Part shown: one piece after another, positions 45,865 through 53,829 of the stretch
Position numbering within the stretch: position 1 is the first letter of the stretch
Layout: the number at the start of each line of letters is the position of its first letter
Virus record (IMG/VR): IMGVR_UViG_3300044691_000555
Span: 1-56,760 of that record
Direction: 5' to 3' (one strand)
DNA: 56,760 nucleotides
Origin: a virus
Translations under genes and position numbers: made by a program
The notes under the pieces: model-generated
Seen by the model: only the letters and a program-made list of their open reading frames with translations
Databases searched by the model: none
Told to the model about the DNA's origin: nothing

Positions 45865-47853
45865 TCAGAGCCCCTGCGCCACGCTGTTGAAACAATTCAT
45901 GTCGTATTTGAGATTGCCGATCTGCCCGGCCGACAGGCCGGCGCCGACCGTCATGTAGGAGAACGTCTTGTTGGTGAACGCGGCGCCGAGGCCGCCCAGT
46001 TCTTCGGTGGCGCTGACGACGGCGATTGAGGCGCTGGCGCTGGTTACCAGTGAAGTCCCGTTGCGGTAGATGTTCGTTGTCGTGGCGGCGGTGCGGGTGA
46101 ACGCCCAATCGCCGGTCGAGTCGGTGACGGTCGCGGCAGTCGCCTGGTTACCGGCGCAATTGGCGCGGCCCTGTGCCACGTTCGCGTTGTTGCGGCTGGT
46201 GAAGAACGTGCCGGCGGCGCTCCACAGCGCATAGTCCGCAGCGCCGTTGCTGATCGCCTCGTTGGTGGCGATGCCCAGCGCCGCATGCAGCGAATTTTGC
46301 GTCAGCAGACCGTCCGCGGCAGTCGTCGGATTGTAGGTCGAGGTGAGCTTGCCGGTGCCAAGCGTGCTAAATCCTGTCTTCGCCGCCCAGCCGACCGTGC
46401 CGCTTTCGCTCTGATGGTCGCCGTCGCGCTTGATGTTGCGCCTGGCGACGCCGCGGTCGTAGCCGTTGTAGAGGTGGATTTTGGACGCTTGCGACCACCA
46501 GCCGTTCTGCTTCGCCATGAAGATCAGGCTGTTGTAATCGTCCAGCCACGTCGCGATCGGTGCCGGATTGCCCGCCGCGGTCGATGCGCTGAAGAACGCG
46601 GTGGTTTCGGCCTCGGCGAGATAGACGCCGCCCAGCGCCGGTCGCGCCTGGTTGGCGATCCAATTATGGGCGTAGCTGTTCGGGTGGGTGCCGTCCGCCG
46701 TCATGACGTAGGGCGCGCGCCACTTGCAATTGTCGATTACCGGCACCGCGAAGGCGCCGTAGTCGACGACGAAGCCGCCATTGAGATACGCGGGGATCGC
46801 CCGCACCGCAGGATTGAACGTCGGCACCTGGGCGAGCTGCGTTGCGTTGGCGGTCTGGTTCCCCGCCGTCTTGAAGCCGTCCGAGGAGGTCGAGTTTCCT
46901 CCGACCGTCCCCTGGTATTTCGTCACGCCGGTATTCGAGAACATCCCCATGATGGTCCCGCAATCGGTCGAGCATTGCGCGGCGGTGCGGTTGTAGCGCG
47001 CATTGAAATCGTTGGTGCCGAGAAAGGCGCCGACATGGCTATATCCGAGGGCGCCGATCAGCGTCGTCAGCTTGCTGCCGCCGGCCGCGATATCCTTGGC
47101 GCTGATCGACTGGCGGCCGATCCGGGTATAGGCGCAGACCGGATCGAGCGCGCGCGCCATCCAGCCGTTGCCGCCGTTCGGGCCTGTCGAGAGCGTGTCG
47201 CCCTGGCCGATCGCCGTGATGCTGTCGCCGACAATGGCGTGAGCCCGCGCGCCGGCTTTCGCCACGGTGCCCATGATCGCCGCAGGCCCGAATCTGTCCG
47301 CGCCCGACGCGCTGACCGGGACCGTGCCGCTGTTGCCGAAGCTGCCGGCCTGCGATCCCTCGAAGAGGCCGAGGACGCTCGGCGCCGCGGGAATCGCGTG
47401 CAGGGGCACAACGCCGGCGCCGGTGACCGCGGTGATCACCGTGCGGACGCCGAACGCCGCGCCCTTCAAAATGGTGGGGCCGATCGACGCGGTGCTCTTG
47501 AGCTGGCCGCCGTCCGCGACGACCGCGCCGGACTGGACCTGCGTGAAGACGCCCGAGTTGATCGGGTACTCGACGAACCGGTCGAACGTGTAGGTCCCGC
47601 CGATGTTGGTGGGCACGATGATCGTGCCGTTGTCGAACCAGTACCAGCCGAGGTCGATGAACTGCAGGCTCGAAATGTCGCCTTCCGGCGAGGCGCAGTG
47701 CTGGCTGTAATACGTGAAAGGTACGGTGATCGCGGCCGAGACGCTGCCCGGCGTGACGGTGCGGTTGGCGGCAACGATGTTGTTGGTGATTTTCGGGCCA
47801 CTCGCTCCCCCAAGGGAAGCGCCGGCCTGAAGACCCAGCCCGAGACCGATCAT
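45865..47853 (-). CDS. SGNH/GDSL-hydrolase spike protein (possible head or tail spike esterase)
   Basis: 662 residues. GDSITAIGQG (S211), GTNDFN (about 279-284) and DGTHPN (D387, H390) give the SGNH/GDSL block order I, III, V; such domains deacetylate or de-esterify surface polysaccharide. An N-terminal beta-rich part precedes it and a C-terminal LamG/concanavalin-like part (DWAFTRTAATTTNIYRNGTSLVTSAS) follows. The start overlaps the stop of the spike-base-like gene upstream. Location among head genes favours a head- or tail-spike role. Confidence 0.87.
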   Translation of the reverse strand: MIGLGLGLQAGASLGGASGPKITNNIVAANRTVTPGSVSAAITVPFTYYSQHCASPEGDISSLQFIDLGWYWFDNGTIIVPTNIGGTYTFDRFVEYPINSGVFTQVQSGAVVADGGQLKSTASIGPTILKGAAFGVRTVITAVTGAGVVPLHAIPAAPSVLGLFEGSQAGSFGNSGTVPVSASGADRFGPAAIMGTVAKAGARAHAIVGDSITAIGQGDTLSTGPNGGNGWMARALDPVCAYTRIGRQSISAKDIAAGGSKLTTLIGALGYSHVGAFLGTNDFNARYNRTAAQCSTDCGTIMGMFSNTGVTKYQGTVGGNSTSSDGFKTAGNQTANATQLAQVPTFNPAVRAIPAYLNGGFVVDYGAFAVPVIDNCKWRAPYVMTADGTHPNSYAHNWIANQARPALGGVYLAEAETTAFFSASTAAGNPAPIATWLDDYNSLIFMAKQNGWWSQASKIHLYNGYDRGVARRNIKRDGDHQSESGTVGWAAKTGFSTLGTGKLTSTYNPTTAADGLLTQNSLHAALGIATNEAISNGAADYALWSAAGTFFTSRNNANVAQGRANCAGNQATAATVTDSTGDWAFTRTAATTTNIYRNGTSLVTSASASIAVVSATEELGGLGAAFTNKTFSYMTVGAGLSAGQIGNLKYDMNCFNSVAQGL

Positions 47854-48122
47854 CAGGTCAGCGCGCCCATGTTGGTCGCGGTGGTGCCGGTCCTGTAGAC
47901 CTTCTTCACCTGCAGCGAATGTTCGACGCCGGCGGCGAGACTCTTGTAGGTGAAGGTGGTGCCGTCGGCCATGTCGACCTTGACGTCGCCGGAAACCCCG
48001 ACATAGAAGCCGCGCGACGCGCTGACCAGCACGTGATCGGTCACGGAAATGTCGATCGTGATCACGCCCTGCGCCGACGACAGGGCCGCGATCGAGTTCT
48101 CTACACCGGCGCTCATGGGCAT
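47853..48122 (-). CDS. Spike base protein-like (GTA Rcc01079 type), small
   Basis: 89 residues: VTDHVLVSASRGFYVGVSGDVKVDMADGTTFTYKSLAAGVEHSLQVKKVYRTGTTATNMGAL. The pattern RxxYVGxxGxVxVxxADGxxxxxxxxxAGxxxxxxVxxVxxTGTTAT matches my memory of head-spike-base proteins of the Rhodobacter gene transfer agent. It directly precedes the SGNH gene with a 1-nt overlap. Two Met (residues 1 and 3) are possible starts. Confidence 0.7.
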   Translation of the reverse strand: MPMSAGVENSIAALSSAQGVITIDISVTDHVLVSASRGFYVGVSGDVKVDMADGTTFTYKSLAAGVEHSLQVKKVYRTGTTATNMGALT

Positions 48123-48136
48123 CGATCTCCGTTGGT

Positions 48137-48538
48137 TCAGGCGCGCTTGCGCGCGGTCAGATGCAGCACGGTCCGCCGCACCCCATCGGGCAGCGGCCTT
48201 GCGACTTCAAACAGCTCGCCGGTCTTCAGCCGCAGGACGCGATCACCGGTCGTGACCGGCCATCGCAACAGCGTGTTGTCGAACGACACCAGCGGCTGCG
48301 ACGCCACCAGCTTTTGCGCGTGATCGTCGGCGATCGCGCCGCGGGCATGCGGAAACACGGCCTGCGACGGCGCCACATAGGCGCCGATCGCGGTGAACGC
48401 CGGCCGCGCCGGATCCGGAATCCGCAAGGCATCGACGTCCAGATTGGGCTTCATCGCGATCAGCTGAAAGCTCTCGCCGTAGACCCGGTCCACGGCGGCC
48501 GACGTCAGGGAAGCTGCGGTTTCGAACGGCGTCGGCAT
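48137..48538 (-). CDS. Head-tail connector/head completion protein
   Basis: 133 residues: MPTPFETAASLTSAAVDRVYGESFQLIAM ... DHAQKLVASQPLVSFDNTLLRWPVTTGDRVLRLKTGELFEVARPLPDGVRRTVLHLTARK. Beta-rich small protein located between major capsid and spike genes, matching lambda gpFII/head-closure type position and size. Family by synteny. Confidence 0.65.
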   Translation of the reverse strand: MPTPFETAASLTSAAVDRVYGESFQLIAMKPNLDVDALRIPDPARPAFTAIGAYVAPSQAVFPHARGAIADDHAQKLVASQPLVSFDNTLLRWPVTTGDRVLRLKTGELFEVARPLPDGVRRTVLHLTARKRA

Positions 48539-48567
48539 GATCGAGGCTCGCCCCTTCCAGGTCCGCG

Positions 48568-48588
48568 CTGGCGCCAAATTGGCGCCAG
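48568..48588. repeat. Perfect 21-bp palindrome between capsid and connector genes
   Basis: CTGGCGCCAA/TTGGCGCCAG arms of 10 bp around one A. It is in the short gap upstream of the connector gene and downstream of the capsid stop. Could form a strong mRNA hairpin that regulates capsid dosage. Confidence 0.7.
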
Positions 48589-48622
48589 TCGCGCTGTCGA
48601 CATCGCCAAGGCGATGCGACGA

Positions 48623-49663
48623 TCAGTTCGAGGTGCGAACTTCGACCAGCGTTTCCGGCCTTTTGCACAGCGCAAGCGGATTCGACTGCGACTTCAGTTC
48701 AACGCCCTCGCCGTGATCGAGGATCTTCGGAGAAATCCAGAGTTCCTGTCCGGGCTGGTTGACGACGCGGATATCGTCCGCCGGCGCGAACCATGTCTCG
48801 AACGTGTTCATGGTGCCGGCCGGATAGGCGTAGCCATAGTCGACCGGCACGAAGGCGGTCGAAACCGGCGGCTTGCCGACCGGGGCGACGCCGTAATATT
48901 CCCGGAACAGGATCTGCTGGAATTCGAACACCCGGCCAAGCTGGCCGCCCATCGGATCGAATTTGGCGCGCGCCAATTCGCTCGCCGCCTGCCAGTTGAT
49001 CCAGAACTTCTCGACCTTGGGATGCTGCACGAACTTGTTGAACCACGAGGTCGAGACCAGAACCTCGGGGCGGGTCATCACTTCGCCCTTCAAATTCGTG
49101 GCGATCGATTGCCGCAGCTGGGTGCACTTGTCGATGATATCGGTGCCGGCCGTGCCGAGGAGGAAATCGATGGTGTTCTTGGTGATGCCGAAGAACGCGT
49201 AGAGATCGAGCAGGGTATCGCCGTTGCCGTCGGTGATCAGGCCCTTCAGCGCCCCCATGCGCACCCACTCCAGGGTGATGGCATGCTTGTTGCGGATCGA
49301 GAACAGCCGCTTGGCCAGTTCGTCTTCCATCGTGCGCGGCGTCTTCGACTGCGCGACGATGGTCAGCATGTTCTGCAGGTCCCGCGGCGTGATCAGGTCT
49401 TCCATCGGGAAATGCGGCACCTCGACCCAATAGGATTTGCGGGTGCCGCGATCGCCCGAGGTGCCAGGCGCGCCGCGCTCCTTGGCCGGTAGCACGCGGA
49501 TGGTGCCATCCTCGATCGTGATCTCGACGATGGTCGAGATCGAGCCCTGACCGGGAAACAGGCCGAGCGCGTTAAGCAGCCCGTAGTTGTTGGGAATCCG
49601 GTTGACAGCTGTCGAAAGCTGGATCGCGGTAAACGGAAAATTGACGACGTCGAGTTCGGACAT
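48623..49663 (-). CDS. Major capsid protein (lambda gpE-like)
   Basis: 346 residues: MSELDVVNFPFTAIQLSTAVNRIPNNYGLLNALGLFPGQGSISTIVEITIEDGTIRVLPAKERG, PHFPMEDLITPRDLQNML, NKHAITLEWVRMGALKGLI, STSWFNKFVQHPKVEKFW. This is the lambda E-family capsid fold. Late high-expression gene with decoration protein upstream. Confidence 0.92.
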   Translation of the reverse strand: MSELDVVNFPFTAIQLSTAVNRIPNNYGLLNALGLFPGQGSISTIVEITIEDGTIRVLPAKERGAPGTSGDRGTRKSYWVEVPHFPMEDLITPRDLQNMLTIVAQSKTPRTMEDELAKRLFSIRNKHAITLEWVRMGALKGLITDGNGDTLLDLYAFFGITKNTIDFLLGTAGTDIIDKCTQLRQSIATNLKGEVMTRPEVLVSTSWFNKFVQHPKVEKFWINWQAASELARAKFDPMGGQLGRVFEFQQILFREYYGVAPVGKPPVSTAFVPVDYGYAYPAGTMNTFETWFAPADDIRVVNQPGQELWISPKILDHGEGVELKSQSNPLALCKRPETLVEVRTSN

Positions 49664-49776
49664 GGCCGATGGTTCCTTGCGATGAAGGCCCGGCCGGCGA
49701 TGCCGGGAGCCTGTTGCGGGAGAGAGATGAAGATTTCTTGCCTCCCCCGTTTGTCCGGGGAAGGGTCAGTCGGGGA

Positions 49777-50463
49777 TCAGCTCGGACGCTGCACGATCAT
49801 GGTGGTCAGGGCCTGCGCCAGCGCGGCGGCCTTCTGAGGGTCGGTCGCGCCGGCCGGCCAGATCAGGTAATTCGGATCGATGCAGGCGAGCCGCCGCAAC
49901 GTCAGGATGGTCTGGTCGGCGCCGCCGTTGGTGGCGATCTTCTTGGCCAGGGCAATGGCGTAGAAATTCTGGCTGCCATCGGTCGCCGCAAAATTGATCG
50001 GGACAACTTTCGTGGTCGCGACCGCGGCCGCCGTCACCGTCACGTCAGCCGCATCGCCGACGGCGGCAGGGGTGCCGCCGGCCGTGATGGTGAACTTCAG
50101 CTGGTTGGTGAAGGCGACGCCCGTGGTGCCTTCGCCGAGTTCGATGCCATCGGGATCCTCGACCCGGAACCTGGTCGCCGCGATAAAGGTGATGGCATAG
50201 ACGCCGAGCTTCGAGCCCGGCGCCACCTTCGGGTTGGCGAAGGCATTGGTGAAGTTCCCAGTATTAGCGGCGCGCGCGGCATAAGCGGCATCGAGCGCAC
50301 CGACAGAGATCGCGCCGAGCACGGTGCCGACGTCGGCAACGTTGTCGGAGCCGGAGCCGGCGGCGAGGGTTTCCTGCGCCTTCGAAATGAAGTCATCGAC
50401 GGCGTATTTCAGCACGTCGCTTTCGATGCGCGGCTGGCTGAGAGAGAGGGTCTTGAGGGTCAT
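49777..50463 (-). CDS. Head decoration protein (lambda gpD-like)
   Basis: 228 residues. C-terminal half (KFTITAGGTPAAVGDAADVTVTAAA and YLIWPAGATDPQKAAALAQALTTMIVQRPS) and the LGVYAITFIAATRFRVEDPDG part match gpD-type trimers that stabilise the capsid. It is longer than lambda gpD because of an N-terminal domain. It is immediately before the capsid gene. Confidence 0.85.
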   Translation of the reverse strand: MTLKTLSLSQPRIESDVLKYAVDDFISKAQETLAAGSGSDNVADVGTVLGAISVGALDAAYAARAANTGNFTNAFANPKVAPGSKLGVYAITFIAATRFRVEDPDGIELGEGTTGVAFTNQLKFTITAGGTPAAVGDAADVTVTAAAVATTKVVPINFAATDGSQNFYAIALAKKIATNGGADQTILTLRRLACIDPNYLIWPAGATDPQKAAALAQALTTMIVQRPS

Positions 50464-50525
50464 GGTCGAGAATCCTGTTTCTGGAGTGAAGGGCTAAGGA
50501 TGGACTGGGCCCGCCGTTGGCGCGC

Positions 50526-50990
50526 TCAGACGATGCGCTTGGCCTGGGCGGCCACAAGACGGTCGACAGCGGCGGAGAGACCTTCGCCGGCTGCCGGCGG
50601 TTCGACCTCGCTGCCTACCTTCGGGTCCGGCACGTTGCCGTCGAGACGCGACGTCTTCGGCTCGGCACCCTTCGGCGCCTTGCCGAGCATCGCGACCGCA
50701 GCGTCCGCGCTCATCTCGGTTTCGAACGCGAGATGGCGCGCCAGGTCCTCGCGGCCTTTGGCGTCGGAATGATCGAGGATCGCCTTGGTGCGAGTGTTCG
50801 CAGTCTTGACCGCATCTGCAGTCAGCTTGGCGGCGTCGTTGCCGGCTTCGATCACGCCCAGTTTCTTACCTTCGTCCAGCGCCGCAGTGATGGCGCTGTT
50901 GAAAGCATCGCGAGGAACCGCATCCTTCGAATCGGCACTCAATCCAACAGCCGCGAGTACGGCTGCAATTCCGGACAATTTCCCGGTCAT
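50526..50990 (-). CDS. Capsid scaffold-like protein
   Basis: 154 residues: SAITAALDEGKKLGVIEAG and RTKAILDHSDAKGREDLARHLAFETEMSADAAVAMLGKAPK. This 'R-x-x-AIL-x2-x2-A-x-GRExLARHLAxxT' helix is the C-terminal scaffold part seen fused to S49 head proteases in other phages; here it is a separate gene, as lambda C and Nu3. Confidence 0.75.
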   Translation of the reverse strand: MTGKLSGIAAVLAAVGLSADSKDAVPRDAFNSAITAALDEGKKLGVIEAGNDAAKLTADAVKTANTRTKAILDHSDAKGREDLARHLAFETEMSADAAVAMLGKAPKGAEPKTSRLDGNVPDPKVGSEVEPPAAGEGLSAAVDRLVAAQAKRIV

Positions 50991-51050
50991 CGCATTCTCC
51001 TTTGGGATAATGGGCGGCGCATTGCGAAGCCCGGTTGGGTGGAAGGGTCG

Positions 51051-51974
51051 CTAGCGGATCAGTGAAACGAACTGTGCGAAGGCCTCCGTCGGCCGCGCGA
51101 CTTCATCGGCGAGACCGGCCCTGACCGCATCCTCGCCGGTAAAGGCATCGGCTTCGGTCGCCAGCGCCGCAGCCTTCGAGAACCGCGGACCGCGAAACTC
51201 GCCGACCGCGGCGGCAAAATGGTCGCGCATCTTGTCGATGCGCGCCTGCATCTTGGCGCGGACATCTTCCGGCAGCGGCCCGAAAGAATGCCCGTCGCCC
51301 TTGTGCTTGCCGCTGGAGACGATCGTCACCTTGGTACCGGCCTTCTCCAGCCGCGCCGAATGGTCGAGATGCATGGTGATGACGCCGATCGAGCCCGCCG
51401 CGCCCATGCTCGGAATGATGATCTGCCGCGCCGTCGACGCCAGTAAATAGGCCGCCGAGAACGCAAAATCGTTGAGGATCGCGATCGTCGGCTTTTCCTT
51501 CGACAATTCCGCCATCATCTGCGCGGTGTCGAATACGCCGGCGCCCTCGCCGCCAAACGAATCCGTCTCATAGACGACGCCACGCACCGTGTTGTCGCGC
51601 CGGATCGCCTGAATCTTGGTCTGCAGGCCCTGGTACGACATCTCGCCGGACGATTGCCCGAGGAACGCGCCCTTGTGGATCAACGTGCCCTCGATCGGCA
51701 CCAGCGCGACCGGACCGATCCGGTCGAAGATGCGCCCGCCTTCGCCAGCGCGCTCATAGGCGCGGCCGAGCCGATCGCCGAGCGTGCCCATGCTCTCGGA
51801 CGGACGGCCCCCGGCAAACGCCACATGATCGACCGGCATGGCGCCGTCAAAATGAATGCCACCCTCGACCACCCGGCCACCAAGGCCGGTCAGGATCGCG
51901 ACGGCCTTGCCGGCGTCGATCAACAGCGGCGTGTTGAACATGCGCGCGGCGATATGCGGCATCAGCAGCGTCAT
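51051..51974 (-). CDS. S49-family head maturation protease
   Basis: 307 residues. ClpP-like fold with GPVALVPIEGTLIH, ETDSFGGEGAGVFD, catalytic serine in LNDFAFSAAYLLAS (S173) and lysine in SSGKHKGDGHS (K225 or K223). The gene is followed by the scaffold. It processes capsid components during maturation, as lambda gpC. Its ATG overlaps the portal stop. Confidence 0.92.
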   Translation of the reverse strand: MTLLMPHIAARMFNTPLLIDAGKAVAILTGLGGRVVEGGIHFDGAMPVDHVAFAGGRPSESMGTLGDRLGRAYERAGEGGRIFDRIGPVALVPIEGTLIHKGAFLGQSSGEMSYQGLQTKIQAIRRDNTVRGVVYETDSFGGEGAGVFDTAQMMAELSKEKPTIAILNDFAFSAAYLLASTARQIIIPSMGAAGSIGVITMHLDHSARLEKAGTKVTIVSSGKHKGDGHSFGPLPEDVRAKMQARIDKMRDHFAAAVGEFRGPRFSKAAALATEADAFTGEDAVRAGLADEVARPTEAFAQFVSLIR

Positions 51975-53617
51975 TTGTTCGGCCTCGATTTGTCGTTCTG
52001 CGAAGGCGACTCCGGCGCGGCATCGTTGCCGGCGTCAGACGGATCCGGCAGCAGCCCGGAACCCGCCGACAGCACGCGGGTGATGCCCCGCTCTTTCAGC
52101 ATCTCTTCTTCGTCGGCGACCTGGTCGAGCGTATCGGTCAGGTCGCGGCCGAGATCCGCGTTCTCGTCTTCCAGTGTCGAAATCATTGAGCCCATTCGCA
52201 GGCTGGCTCCCTGCGCTTCCTTCACGGGATCGACATAGCCGCGGCCGGGACCGATCCAGCGCGCCCGCAAATAGGCGCCGGGACGATCCCAGAAGTCCGG
52301 CGCACCCGGCGGCGGCTTGATGTAACCGCGGTCGAAGGCCTCCTCGAGCTGCGCATAATGGATCGGCAGCACCACCTGGTCGACAAAGGCGGCGAGCAGC
52401 ATCTGGGTGTGACGCCAGACTTCGTTGAGCGCAGCGCGGGCCGACGAATAATTGACCTTCGACCAGTCCATCGAGAGCTGCTCGTAGGAGATGCCCAGTG
52501 CTGCCGCGATTGACTGCAGGAATGCGGCCTGAAAATCCGGAAACGCGGTGGTCTGCCGCGGCGAGGAATTGATCTGGATCTCGTCGCCGATCGGCATCAC
52601 CGGGATACGCACGCCGCCGAGATGCGGCGGAAACTTCTCCCAATGCCCGAGCCGCTTGTCTTCCAGCGTCAGGACGCTTTGCGGCGTGAACGCCGCGGTC
52701 GCCTCGCCGATCGGCAGCGACGACTTGACGAACGCCGCAAACAGCGCGTTGACGGTCGCCGAGGCCAGCTCGGTATCCGAGAACTTGCCTATCATCCTTA
52801 AGCGCTTGATCAGCGCCGCAAACGGCGTCATCGCCCGCGCCTGGTCTTCGCGATCGGGCTCGAACCCGTGAATGAAAACCGGCCGGCCGCTCGGCGTGCA
52901 GCGCGGAATCCGGGTCCAGGTCATCGGCTGCGGCACGATGTACCAGTCGGCCGGGTGGCCGTTGCGGACGTGATAGGCCATCGGCACGCCGTCGTCGTCG
53001 AACTCGACGCCGCCGCGCAGCTTCTGCGACACCGGCTGGCCGTACGGATTGGAGAGCCGGTCCGGATCAATGGCGCGCACGCAAGTGGAGTAGCGGCCAC
53101 CCGATTTCCATTTCAGGAAGGCGGTTGCCTCGTTCATGGTAACGAAAGTCCGCGCCAACAGCCGGAACATGCCGTTGCCAGTCAGGCGGCGTTGCGCATC
53201 GAAGCGCTTGCAGGGCTCGTTGGCGAACTCGTACCACTCGCCTTCGATGTCGGCCGCGAGTTCGCGGATGATCTCGCGGTGTTTCTTGTTCTTGCGATCG
53301 AGGCCGAGCGCGCGCGCATTGGGCTTCGATGACAGGATCAGTTTGGCACCGACCAGCATCTCGACCAGGCGTGACACGCCGCTTTGCGCAGTCGGATCGT
53401 TGCGAACAATGTCGCGGGTGCGCGCCACCGAGATGTCGCGGTTCGGCAGCACGGCGGAATCCGCCGACGTCGGCATCGGATTCCACGCCGCAAATTCCTG
53501 ATTGCGGAATCCGCCGGAGCGATACGCCGGCTCCGGCACGCCTTGACCGGAGCGGATCATGGCGATGCGCTCTGGCGACACGCGATCACCGCTATCGTCG
53601 TAAATGGCGAGTGACAT
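51971..53617 (-). CDS. Portal protein (lambda gpB-like)
   Basis: 548 residues: DISVARTRDIVRNDPTAQSGVSRLVEMLVGAKLILSS, IDPDRLSNPYGQPVSQKLRGGVEFDDDGVPMAYHVRNGHPADW, SSLPIGEATAAFTPQ, and SWSM-type LGISYEQLSMDWSKVNYSSARAALNEVWRH. These are lambda portal family blocks. It forms the dodecameric DNA entry ring. Confidence 0.95.
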   Translation of the reverse strand: MSLAIYDDSGDRVSPERIAMIRSGQGVPEPAYRSGGFRNQEFAAWNPMPTSADSAVLPNRDISVARTRDIVRNDPTAQSGVSRLVEMLVGAKLILSSKPNARALGLDRKNKKHREIIRELAADIEGEWYEFANEPCKRFDAQRRLTGNGMFRLLARTFVTMNEATAFLKWKSGGRYSTCVRAIDPDRLSNPYGQPVSQKLRGGVEFDDDGVPMAYHVRNGHPADWYIVPQPMTWTRIPRCTPSGRPVFIHGFEPDREDQARAMTPFAALIKRLRMIGKFSDTELASATVNALFAAFVKSSLPIGEATAAFTPQSVLTLEDKRLGHWEKFPPHLGGVRIPVMPIGDEIQINSSPRQTTAFPDFQAAFLQSIAAALGISYEQLSMDWSKVNYSSARAALNEVWRHTQMLLAAFVDQVVLPIHYAQLEEAFDRGYIKPPPGAPDFWDRPGAYLRARWIGPGRGYVDPVKEAQGASLRMGSMISTLEDENADLGRDLTDTLDQVADEEEMLKERGITRVLSAGSGLLPDPSDAGNDAAPESPSQNDKSRPNK

Positions 53618-53625
53618 TCAGATCC

Positions 53626-53829
53626 TCAAAACACAAAGCCGATCGCGCCGCGGCGCGGCAAGCCGGCGATCCTGGCCTCGAGCTCGGCGATATAGGCATC
53701 GAGCCGGTCGGCACTGGCGACCGTGAACTTGGTTCGCTGACCGCCGAAATCGCATTCGACGACGCCCTGCCCCATCATCAGCTCGTGACGGGCGAGGCGG
53801 GCGGCATCGAGCATTTCCTGATCGGTCAT
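53626..53829 (-). CDS. Head-tail joining protein gpW-like
   Basis: 67 residues: MTDQEMLDAARLARHELMMGQGVVECDFGGQRTKFTVASADRLDAYIAELEARIAGLPRRGAIGFVF. Short helix-beta-helix with the Arg-rich C-terminus, in the gpW position between terminase and portal. ATG overlaps the terminase stop. Confidence 0.88.
   Translation of the reverse strand: MTDQEMLDAARLARHELMMGQGVVECDFGGQRTKFTVASADRLDAYIAELEARIAGLPRRGAIGFVF

Noticed and set aside
46285-47898. 537-codon plus-strand frame
   Set aside because: Opposite the SGNH hydrolase gene, Arg-rich with no domain; shadow.
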